From contig CAWAVB010000001.1 in NCBI GenBank assembly GCA_963785415.1, forward strand, positions 1,860,001 to 1,924,000: DNA of 64,000 bases, read 5' to 3'. Shown here in pieces: positions 18,877 to 26,124 of this stretch. Origin of the DNA: Bog-793 sp963785415. Its GTDB lineage: Bacteria > Actinomycetota > Acidimicrobiia > Acidimicrobiales > Bog-793. The notes under the pieces were generated by a model. It saw nothing but the letters and a program-made list of their open reading frames with translations, was not told the origin of the DNA and did no database searches. The translations under genes and the position numbers were made by a program. Position 1 is the stretch's first letter. The number at the start of each line of letters is the position of its first letter.

Positions 18877-19055
18877 GCAACCCGCGCCGGCTGAGAGAGA
18901 CCCGCTGCCCTTGACCCGTTCCTCGGGGCGGGCGATGCGGATGACGCGGTCGTGGACGATCAGGTGGCCAAGGTCGTCTACGGTTCCTCCAGCATGGACG
19001 GAGCGCCGCGGGCGGCCAGCATGAAGGTGTTGCGCGCGCGACCGAGCATCCGGCG

Positions 19056-20948
19056 GTGGTGACCGGTTCGGATCCGGTTCGACCCGCCCGCGGGAGCCGG
19101 GTCGGGGTCGCCGTCGAGGTGTTGTCCGTTCTCGTCTCGCCGGCGTTCTTCTACGCGTTGCTCCGCCTGCGCGGGATGGCACCCTCGCCGCTTCCGGATC
19201 CGAGCATGCACACGACGTTCATCGTCGACCCGCGCGACATCTTTACCCGGTACTCAGCGGCTTTCGCCGCGACCGATCGGATGCGGGAAGGGGCGCGGGT
19301 CGGATTCCTCATTCCCGCCAGGGCGGCGTACCTGCTCTTTGGAGCGGTCGGCGGCTTCTTCACTTTCCGGTACGTTCTCGCGCTCGCCGCGATCGTGCCC
19401 CTCTACCTGCTGCTCCGGCGCCTGTACGGCCGGTGGGCCGGTTACCTCGCGATCGCCGTCGTCATGAGCAATCCCGTCTTCGTGACCGCCTGGGGCACCG
19501 ATTACCCGGATTCGGCGGCGATCTCGTACCTCACGGGCGGGATCTGCGCGCTCGCCATGGGGTGCCGGCCGGGACGGCGCGCCTGGTGGCTCGTCGTGAG
19601 CGCAGGCCTGTTCACCCTGGCGGTCTGGTCGCACGGCGCGGCGGTGCCGCTCGTGGCCGCCGCTCTCGTCGCCTACGGCGTCGTGCGCGTCGTGCGCGAG
19701 CGCGCGCATCTCCTTTGGGATGCGGGCGTTCTCTTTGTCACGGCCGTGGCGGTGACCGGCGCGCTCGCCGTCTCGTCGCGGGCGCTGCTCGGACAGCTCA
19801 ACTTCATCACCCCGACGCTTGCCGCGGCGCGGTTCCTGAACACCCCCTCCCAGGTGCTCCTCTGGCACTCGAGCAACTGGAGGTGGGTCCTATACGACGT
19901 GTATCTGCTCGTCCCCCCGGCGGTGCTCGTCGCGTTCATCATCGTGTTCGCCCGCCGCCCGAGACAGGTCGGCACGGCTCAGCTCTTCTTCGGTCTCGCC
20001 GGCGCCCTGGGTTTCGGTGCCGCCGCGCTTCTGCAATTCGTCGGCACGGTGTGGACTCTCGAGTACGCCTTCTTCTCCTCGGTGCTCTGGTCGGTGGCCG
20101 TCGTTCTGCTCGCTCTGACCCTTGCCGAGCTGGCCAGACCGTCGCTCGCGCCCGGTGTCGTGCGGGGACGTCCGCGGGATCGCGCGCGATCGTCCGGCGC
20201 GTTGGCGAGAATTCCCCTCGTCGCAGGGCAGGCCCTTCCCGCGGTGCTCGTCGTGGCGGTCGCGCTCGCCTACGAGACGGACCCCCACGTTCCGGCGATG
20301 ACATTCGGCTCGTGGGGCTGGGTCGTGGCGGTGATCGTTGTTGCTGTCGCGCTCGCCTGGCGCTTGAATGCCCTGTCCGCGGCACGCCGGGGGATCCGGC
20401 GGGGGACCGAGGCGCTGCGGCGGCAGGTGGTTCCGCTCGCGGCGCTCGTTGTGGTCGCGGGTGCCTGCCTGATCCTCACGGTCGCCCCGCGCGCCGCCCA
20501 CCCGCCCATCCCCGGCACGGTGGCGAACGACCCCCCGCCCGCCTACGCACGAGCGCTCGGGGGCAGCGACACGGCGTACCTCGACGAGTACCGGGTGGTC
20601 ACCGAGCTCCCCGGCTTCGTCGGCCACGCCGCCTACGCCGGTGAGCAGCTCCTGATGTGGTACCCACACGACCAGCTCGGCGCGCTGACGTCGCCGATCG
20701 GCATCTTCCACGCTGGGTTCGATTCGCTCCCCGGCACCTTCCCGGCGCTTGAAGGCGACGCCATGGGCGAGATCGAGCACCGGCACGCCGCGCAGATCCT
20801 TCTCATGAGCGTCACGGGAAACGGCTTCGCCCAGGCGGTGCATTCTCTGGCTCAGTTCGAACCGCATGTCGCCAGGCGCGCCGTCCTGGCTGACGGCGGG
20901 GTGCGCCTGCACCTCTGGCTTGTCGACCTCGGAAGCTACTTGCGCTGA
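19056..20948 (+). CDS. Polytopic membrane protein, possible GT-C/mannosyltransferase-like
   Basis: The 630-aa product has roughly 12 hydrophobic helices. A first extracytoplasmic loop contains DPRDIFTRYSAAFAATDRM, followed by a GFLIPARAAYL helix. LLLRRLYGRWAGYLAIAVVMSN and GTDYPDSAAISYLTGG resemble the early helices and Asp-containing loop of PMT/ArnT-like glycosyltransferases. About 160 soluble residues follow the last helix. I cannot name the family with certainty. GTG codons at 19056 and 19059 are both possible starts. It may work with the membrane protein encoded at 12.8-14.7 kb; both are near the polysaccharide locus. Confidence 0.7.
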   Translation: MVTGSDPVRPARGSRVGVAVEVLSVLVSPAFFYALLRLRGMAPSPLPDPSMHTTFIVDPRDIFTRYSAAFAATDRMREGARVGFLIPARAAYLLFGAVGGFFTFRYVLALAAIVPLYLLLRRLYGRWAGYLAIAVVMSNPVFVTAWGTDYPDSAAISYLTGGICALAMGCRPGRRAWWLVVSAGLFTLAVWSHGAAVPLVAAALVAYGVVRVVRERAHLLWDAGVLFVTAVAVTGALAVSSRALLGQLNFITPTLAAARFLNTPSQVLLWHSSNWRWVLYDVYLLVPPAVLVAFIIVFARRPRQVGTAQLFFGLAGALGFGAAALLQFVGTVWTLEYAFFSSVLWSVAVVLLALTLAELARPSLAPGVVRGRPRDRARSSGALARIPLVAGQALPAVLVVAVALAYETDPHVPAMTFGSWGWVVAVIVVAVALAWRLNALSAARRGIRRGTEALRRQVVPLAALVVVAGACLILTVAPRAAHPPIPGTVANDPPPAYARALGGSDTAYLDEYRVVTELPGFVGHAAYAGEQLLMWYPHDQLGALTSPIGIFHAGFDSLPGTFPALEGDAMGEIEHRHAAQILLMSVTGNGFAQAVHSLAQFEPHVARRAVLADGGVRLHLWLVDLGSYLR

Positions 20949-21090
20949 CGATCCCGCTGGTCATCCGAGAGCCTGAGCGCCCGAGTCATCGCAGCGTGTC
21001 GCACCTCTCCGTTAGCGAACCGTGAGCAACGGATGCGATAAGGCTCGGACGTCCACCTGCCGTCTCGCGCACCTGCGGTTCGAGAGCTCG

Positions 21091-21172
21091 TGCGGGCGAG
21101 AGGACTCGAACCTCCAACCCCGAAGGGACCGGGACCTAAACCCGGCGCGTATGCCAGTTTCGCCACACCCGC
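21091..21172 (-). tRNA. tRNA-Leu (anticodon UAG)
   Basis: On the minus strand the acceptor stem GCGGGTG pairs with CGCCCGC (one T-G pair), with A as discriminator at 21091. The anticodon arm is CCGGG-TTTAGGT-CCCGG, which places UAG as the anticodon (Leu, CUA codons). A long variable arm (TCCCTTCGGGG) and a GGTTCGAGTCC T-loop match a class-II tRNA-Leu. No CCA is encoded. It lies between the membrane protein and clpP and faces away from both. Confidence 0.93.
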
Positions 21173-21264
21173 ATGGGGCAACGGGCACCCAAGCAAGCCG
21201 CTCAGTGCAGGAGTTTACCGACGCTTGGGTCGCGGCTGGGGCGTGCTCGGGTTAGCCTCGGACC

Positions 21265-21888
21265 ATGACTGAAGAGCTCTCCGTGCCGTCCGGCGGCGTC
21301 AAGGCGTCGCTCAACCTGACCGCGGACCCGTCGGCAGACGTCTATCAGCGCCTGCTACGGGAGCGGATCGTCTTCCTGGGGACCCAGGTCGACCAGAACT
21401 CGGCGAATGCCATCTGTGCGCAGTTGCTGCTGCTCGAGGCCGAGGATCCAGACCGGGACATCTCGGTGTACATCAACTCGCCCGGCGGATCGGTGACCGA
21501 CGGACTCGCGATCTACGACACGATTCAGTATGTCCGGTGCGACGTCTCGACGATCTGCCTCGGGCTCGCCGCCTCGATGGGTCAGTTCCTCCTGTGCGCC
21601 GGCACCCCTGGCAAGCGGTACGCACTGCCGCACGCCCGGATCCTGATGCACCAGCCGTCGGGTCAGATGCAGGGCCAGGCGGCCGACATCGCGATCCAGG
21701 CGGAACAGATCGTCTACCTTAAGCGGATGATGGCCGAGCGCATCGCGTTCCACACGGGCCAGACCGTCGAGCGCATCGAGGCCGACTCGGACCGCGATCG
21801 TTGGTTCACCGCAGACGAAGCCCGTGAGTACGGCTTCATCGACAAGGTCATCGACCGGTCGAGCGCACACGCGGGCAAGCACCACTGA
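21265..21888 (+). CDS. clpP: ATP-dependent Clp protease proteolytic subunit
   Basis: ClpP forms the barrel-shaped serine peptidase that degrades substrates unfolded by ClpX or ClpC. The product is 207 aa. VYINSPGGSVTDGLAIYD precedes the nucleophile in AASMGQ (Ser about 104). The catalytic His is in MHQPSG (about 129) and the Asp in the DSDRDRWF segment. Here it is alone, not paired with a second clpP or with clpX as is usual in actinobacteria, so it may be an additional paralogue. Confidence 0.95.
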   Translation: MTEELSVPSGGVKASLNLTADPSADVYQRLLRERIVFLGTQVDQNSANAICAQLLLLEAEDPDRDISVYINSPGGSVTDGLAIYDTIQYVRCDVSTICLGLAASMGQFLLCAGTPGKRYALPHARILMHQPSGQMQGQAADIAIQAEQIVYLKRMMAERIAFHTGQTVERIEADSDRDRWFTADEAREYGFIDKVIDRSSAHAGKHH

Positions 21889-21897
21889 TCGGGCGGC

Positions 21898-21926
21898 GTT
21901 CGGTCGGTCGCCCAGCCGCCGAACGT
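21898..21926 (+). terminator. Possible hairpin after clpP
   Basis: CGTTCGG plus CGG on the left arm pairs with CCGCCGAACG on the right arm with a one-base bulge and an 8-nt loop, 10 nt after the clpP stop. It lies between the convergent clpP and beta-propeller genes. There is no T-run after it, so it could be a factor-assisted terminator or chance pairing in GC-rich DNA. Confidence 0.3.
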
Positions 21927-21966
21927 CTGGTGAGTCTCTCCGACCGGCGCTACGGGGTGATTGGTC

Positions 21967-23619
21967 TCAGACGGACCTTCGCGAGAATCCGCAGGTCGCC
22001 ACGCCGTCGTGGGTGGCGTTCTGATGGAACATCGGCCACGCCGGAGGCACCGTCGGCGGATTCGGAATTTCGTACGACACGAGCCTGCCCGTGTACTTGA
22101 ACGCCGCGGGACCGCCGCAGGCTTCGATCACGCTCCAGCCGGTACTGGAGCCCGTTCCGAGGACGTCGGCGACCGCGACGGCGTTGAAGACTCGGCAGCC
22201 GGGGTCGATCGCCTCGCCGGCGAAAGACGTCCCGAACAGGTACGCCCCCGTCTGCCCGCTGATCGCGTAGAGGCCCGCGCCCGAACCGATGAGAACGTCG
22301 TTCGACGTTCCGGCCTGCAACGGGACGAGAACCGGTGACGAGAAAGTGGTCGGGCCGCGCAACTCATCAGTCCAGAGCCGCCGACCGCCGCCGTTCCAGG
22401 CCGTCACCATGGACGTGTTCGATCCGAGACAGCTCGCATTGGTGACGCCGGTGCACACCCACGAGGTCTCGACGACCGCCGGCGTGCCGGTGCTGTTGAT
22501 GATCCCGATCGCCGGGGAACCGAGCGACGGTCCGGTCGTCTTCACGGGCCAGCCGCGTACCGGTGCGCCGTTGTCGGCGTAGTAGGCGAAGATCCTGTAG
22601 GTACCCGAGGGGAAGGGCTGCCAGTAGAAACCGGTTCCGACGACGACCACGGCCCGTCCTGTCGCGTTAATCACCCCGACCGCGGGGCTCGACCAGATGG
22701 TCTGGCTCTCGCAGTGCTGCCAAACGATCGTCGGCGCCGTGCCGACGTAGCGGTAATCGGTGATCCAGCCACCTCGGCAACCGTGCCAACCATGAGCGTC
22801 GCCGCCGATGAAGATGCTGTCGCCGATCGTTCCGGGGACCCGGTAGAGCGCCGGAGACGACCAGATCGTGTCGGTGTTGTTGATCGGGAATCCAGGCAGG
22901 AGCCTCCCGGCGGGCGTGAGCGCGTAGATGTGGTGGTCCCACGATCCGAAGACGATGTCCTGTTGCCCGCTTGCCGTGAGGCTGCCGACGGCGGGCGTGG
23001 AAATGACGCCGACGGCGGTACCGGGCGAGCTGTGAACGTGGAAGATGAATCGGGTCGCCCCGCTGAGCTGGAAGGCCTCGACCTCGCGCGCCGTGTTGTT
23101 GACCCACGTCGAGGCGGCACCGACGATGATCGATGGCGGCTTGTTCGGTCCGTCGAGGAAGGCGATCGTGGGGCTCCCCTCGATGGCGACGCAGGCTCCA
23201 GAGGGCGCGGCGAGCTTCTCCGGCCAACCCGGGAGTTCCTCACCGGTCGCGGCGTCAAAGACGTTCAGCCTGCCGCTCTCGTCGCCGACTGCGATGATCG
23301 TCATGCCGTGCCAGTCCGCGACGGTCGGCGAACTCTGGGCCACCGCACCCGGCAGGCACGTGACCCATGAGGCTTTGGGCCAGCTGATGCCGTGACCCTG
23401 GAGGACGGAACAGCTGGACTGACGCGGTGATACCGCGCCGGCAGGTGCCGTCGCGGACGTGCCGATGCCGGTCGTCGTGGCGAACGCGACAAGCGCGACC
23501 ACGGTGAGGAGTCGGACGGAGCGGAACCATTTGTGCCGAAGGCCGCAGAATCGACTGAGGGCGGACGGGCTCGCGAGCCGAACCATGACGCGGACGCTAG
23601 CCATCCCGGTCGAGTTCAT
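21967..23619 (-). CDS. Secreted beta-propeller (FG-GAP/PQQ-like repeat) protein
   Basis: The product has a signal-like N-terminus (RLLTVVALVAFATTTGIGTSA) and then repeats such as SSPTVADWHGMTIIAVGDESG, STPAVGSLTASGQQDIVFGSW and SSPALYRVPGTIGDSIFIGGD. These are blades of an integrin-alpha/FG-GAP or quinoprotein-like propeller. About seven blades can be counted. It ends in WPMFHQNATHDGVAT plus a short tail. Several ATGs are possible; 23619 has an AAAAGG site 6 nt upstream. The protein is probably extracellular; its ligand is unknown. A relic of a second copy lies just upstream. Confidence 0.72.
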   Translation of the reverse strand: MNSTGMASVRVMVRLASPSALSRFCGLRHKWFRSVRLLTVVALVAFATTTGIGTSATAPAGAVSPRQSSCSVLQGHGISWPKASWVTCLPGAVAQSSPTVADWHGMTIIAVGDESGRLNVFDAATGEELPGWPEKLAAPSGACVAIEGSPTIAFLDGPNKPPSIIVGAASTWVNNTAREVEAFQLSGATRFIFHVHSSPGTAVGVISTPAVGSLTASGQQDIVFGSWDHHIYALTPAGRLLPGFPINNTDTIWSSPALYRVPGTIGDSIFIGGDAHGWHGCRGGWITDYRYVGTAPTIVWQHCESQTIWSSPAVGVINATGRAVVVVGTGFYWQPFPSGTYRIFAYYADNGAPVRGWPVKTTGPSLGSPAIGIINSTGTPAVVETSWVCTGVTNASCLGSNTSMVTAWNGGGRRLWTDELRGPTTFSSPVLVPLQAGTSNDVLIGSGAGLYAISGQTGAYLFGTSFAGEAIDPGCRVFNAVAVADVLGTGSSTGWSVIEACGGPAAFKYTGRLVSYEIPNPPTVPPAWPMFHQNATHDGVATCGFSRRSV

Positions 23620-24142
23620 ATGGGGCCTTTTGTCACCAAAACGTGCCATCGTTTGGTCCATTTGTGCGGGGACCCCGGGGAAGGGATCATCTGGCCCGGC
23701 CCGAACGACGAGTTCGCGGCCACAATCCGCCTACGCTACGCCGCGCATCGAATCCAGCGCCGTCGCGAAGATGCCGGTGTTGCCGTCTCGTCGAGCGGCC
23801 CACGTGCCCTTCGGCCGGGCATGTCTGAGTCGTACCCGGTTCGCAGCCGGACATCGCGCGGCGGTGTGACACGGGTTCTCCAGCGACAGGCTCGGGGTTC
23901 CAGGAAACCTGGGCTTCAGGTCGCGACCCCGTCGGGCGCCGCGTTCTCGTGGAACATCGGCCACGCCGGTTGCTCCGACGGGCACACGGGAAGCGACACC
24001 GACGCGGATCGACCGAGCGGGCGCGATCGGTCATTACGCGAAGCTACTCACACCACCGGTGTCCGGTGGGGATTGTTCGTCGCCTACGCTTCTCCTCGTC
24101 GGGTGCGGTTGTGCAGGGAGTTCAGGGAAGAAGGCGGCCGGC
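23620..24142. other. Gene-poor gap with the propeller relic
   Basis: The gap lies between the 5' end of the propeller gene and the first glycosyltransferase. It holds the relic at 23916-24002 and otherwise no frame with a start site, ribosome site and protein-like composition that I would call a gene. A promoter for the glycosyltransferase run is expected near 24.1 kb but I cannot point to one. Confidence 0.4.
23916..24002 (-). pseudogene. C-terminal relic of a second beta-propeller gene
   Basis: Read on the minus strand this short stretch gives SVSLPVCPSEQPAWPMFHENAAPDGVAT in two overlapping pieces (SVSLPVCPSEQPAWPMF, then WPMFHENAAPDGVAT) before a stop. It matches the C-terminus of the neighbouring propeller gene (WPMFHQNATHDGVAT) nearly residue for residue, and the DNA keeps the identical block GGAACATCGGCCACGCCGG. 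No start codon or further blade is visible upstream, so I read it as the end of a deleted paralogue. Confidence 0.6.
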
Positions 24143-25357
24143 ATGGCGCGAAAGACGAGGAAGCGGGTGCGGCTCGCCTTCGTCACGCCAAGGTACGGTC
24201 CCGGCGTCGTAGGAGGCTCCGAGGCCGTGATGGCCGAGGCGGCACGCGGCTTCGTTCGTCGCGGCTACGAGGTCGAGATCCTCACGACCTGCGCCCGGTC
24301 GCATTTCAGCTGGGCGAACGAGTTCGACGACGGGACCTCGGAGGATGCGGGGGTGGTCATCCGGCGTTTCCCGACGGTCACGTCGCGCCGTCGTCTTGTC
24401 GCTTCCGGGCTCGAACAACGTGTCCAACGCGGCGAGCGGTTAGGCGCCGCGGCGGAGATCGCCTGGGTGAACAGTCGGTTCCGCGTGCCCGAGTTGTACC
24501 TCCACCTGCTCGCCGAGGCGCGGCGCTACGACGCCATCGTGTTGTCTCCGTACCTGTTCTGGTCGACGATCTACGGCGCCCAGGTCGCCCCCGAGCGCTC
24601 GATCGTGATGCCGTGCCTGCACGACGAGCCGTACGCGCGGCTTTCGGTCGTTCGCTCCACGCTCGCCTCGGTCGCGGCGGTCTGGTTCCTCTCCGAGCCC
24701 GAGCACCTGCTCGCCCACCGCATCGCGCCCGACCTGCCGCCGCGCCACGGCGTCGTCGGCGCGGCCGTCGAGGTCCCCGATTCCTACGACCCGGCCGGGT
24801 TCCGGGAGCGTCACGGCCTGCGGCGGCCCTTCGTCCTCTTCGCCGGCCGGCGCGAGGGCGGCAAGGGCTGGCGTGAGCTCCTCGCGGCCTACGCCGCCGC
24901 CGTCGTCGGCAACGACGCCCCCTTCGACCTCGTGACGGTCGGCGTCGGCGCCCCCGAGATCCCCGAGGGGCTCACCGGACGGGTGATCGACCTCGGCTAC
25001 CTCGACGAGGACGAGATGCCGAACGCCTTCGCCGCGGCCGAGGCGCTCGTCCAGCCGAGCGCAAACGAGAGCTTCTCGCGCACGTTGATGGAAGCGTGGC
25101 TCGCCGGGACCCCCGTCATCGCCTCGGCGGCCGGCGAGGTGATCACCTGGCACTGCGAGCGGTCGGGCGGCGGGCTCACCTACGCCGACGAGCTCGAGTT
25201 CGCGCAGTGCCTCCGCTTCGTCGCCGAGGCGCCGAAGGCCGCCGCGGCGATGGCGGCGCGCGGCCAGCAGTACGTGCTCGCCAACTACACCTGGGAGGTC
25301 GTGCTCGACGCGATGGAGCGCTCGCTCGCCGGGCTCACGGGAAGGCCGGCGCAGTGA
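24143..25357 (+). CDS. Glycosyltransferase (GT4-like)
   Basis: The 404-aa product has the GT-B layout. The N-terminal Rossmann half begins AFVTPRYGPGVVGGSEAV, with the glycine-rich loop of acceptor-side domains. The C-terminal half has FVLFAGRREGGKGWRELLAAY and VQPSANESFSRTLMEAWLAGTPVIAS, the nucleotide-sugar-binding E-x7-E-like region of GT4 enzymes. ATG 24143 has a GAAGAAGGCGG stretch just upstream; the longer frame from 24059 would add a Cys/Gly-rich tail with no support. Its stop overlaps the next gene (GTGA). It is probably a sugar transferase in surface glycan assembly; donor and acceptor are unknown. Confidence 0.85.
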   Translation: MARKTRKRVRLAFVTPRYGPGVVGGSEAVMAEAARGFVRRGYEVEILTTCARSHFSWANEFDDGTSEDAGVVIRRFPTVTSRRRLVASGLEQRVQRGERLGAAAEIAWVNSRFRVPELYLHLLAEARRYDAIVLSPYLFWSTIYGAQVAPERSIVMPCLHDEPYARLSVVRSTLASVAAVWFLSEPEHLLAHRIAPDLPPRHGVVGAAVEVPDSYDPAGFRERHGLRRPFVLFAGRREGGKGWRELLAAYAAAVVGNDAPFDLVTVGVGAPEIPEGLTGRVIDLGYLDEDEMPNAFAAAEALVQPSANESFSRTLMEAWLAGTPVIASAAGEVITWHCERSGGGLTYADELEFAQCLRFVAEAPKAAAAMAARGQQYVLANYTWEVVLDAMERSLAGLTGRPAQ

Positions 25358-26115
25358 GGATCCTCATCGTCGGCACGGTGCCGCCCCCCGGCGGCGAGGC
25401 CGCGCTCGCGCTCGCCGAGATCGCGACAGTGCTCCTCGCCGAGGGACACGACGTCGAGATGTTCTCGCCGGATGATCGGAGCGCCGCCCACCGCAGCGGC
25501 CGGACCGAAGGCCCGCTCTTCTGTTTGCGGCTCGCCTGGCTCTCGCGGCGCTTCGACGCCGTCGTCGTCCACTTCGAACAGGGGCTGCCGCTCCGCGCCC
25601 GCGCCGGACGGTGGTGGCGTGCCGTGACCCTCACGCTTTTCGCCGCGGCGTTGCGGATGTTCCAGGAAAGGACCGTCCGCTTCGACGCCGACTCGCCGAT
25701 CCCTGGTGGCATCGGGAGCCGGGCGATGGGCGAGATCTGGACGGCGGCTTCGCACGTCGTCGTGGCGAGCGAGCGGGACCGCACCCAGCTCATCGCGATC
25801 TGGGGCCTGCCCGAGGAGCGGGTCACGGTGGCCGAGGAGCGTCCGGAGCGCCGCGTCAGCTTTCCCGGGGGATGGGCCGCCGCCGACGCCGAGGATCCGC
25901 GGACCGAGGTGCTCGAGGTCGTGCGGGCCCGGTCCGCGCACGACCACGCGGCGCGAGAGGCCCGCGTCACGCTCGGCGGTGAGATCGGCGCCGCGCCGGG
26001 ATCGCCCTTCGCAGGTGACCGCCGTCGCGCGCCCGATCCCGAAGCCCTCGTGCGCGGGGCGATCGCGCTCTGTCACCGTCTCGTCGAGAGGATCTCCGCG
26101 ACGGACGGGTCCTGA
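25354..26115 (+). CDS. Glycosyltransferase-like N-terminal-domain protein
   Basis: The 253-aa product starts RILIVGTVPPPGGEAALALA, the Rossmann beginning of a GT-B enzyme. It has VVVHFEQGLPLRARAG and VVVASERDRTQLIAIWGLPEERV, as in acceptor domains that continue into a sugar-nucleotide half. The second half is missing; the last 90 residues are low-complexity charged sequence. It may be a truncated glycosyltransferase or a partner of the preceding one, with which it overlaps by 4 nt. GTG 25354 is chosen for this overlap. Confidence 0.6.
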   Translation: MRILIVGTVPPPGGEAALALAEIATVLLAEGHDVEMFSPDDRSAAHRSGRTEGPLFCLRLAWLSRRFDAVVVHFEQGLPLRARAGRWWRAVTLTLFAAALRMFQERTVRFDADSPIPGGIGSRAMGEIWTAASHVVVASERDRTQLIAIWGLPEERVTVAEERPERRVSFPGGWAAADAEDPRTEVLEVVRARSAHDHAAREARVTLGGEIGAAPGSPFAGDRRRAPDPEALVRGAIALCHRLVERISATDGS

Positions 26116-26124
26116 CCGGTCGGT

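Noticed and set aside
18890..18960. TPP riboswitch
   Set aside because: Only the CTGAGA and CCCTTGA-like words are present; the UAAUGCC/GCGUAGGG-like half needed for thiamin pyrophosphate binding is missing and the downstream gene is not a thiamin gene. Kept only as a low-interest observation.
21022..21272. Short + strand genes between the membrane protein and clpP
   Set aside because: They overlap tRNA-Leu on the opposite strand; their phrases reading like EDSNLQP are the common mistranslation of tRNA sequence.
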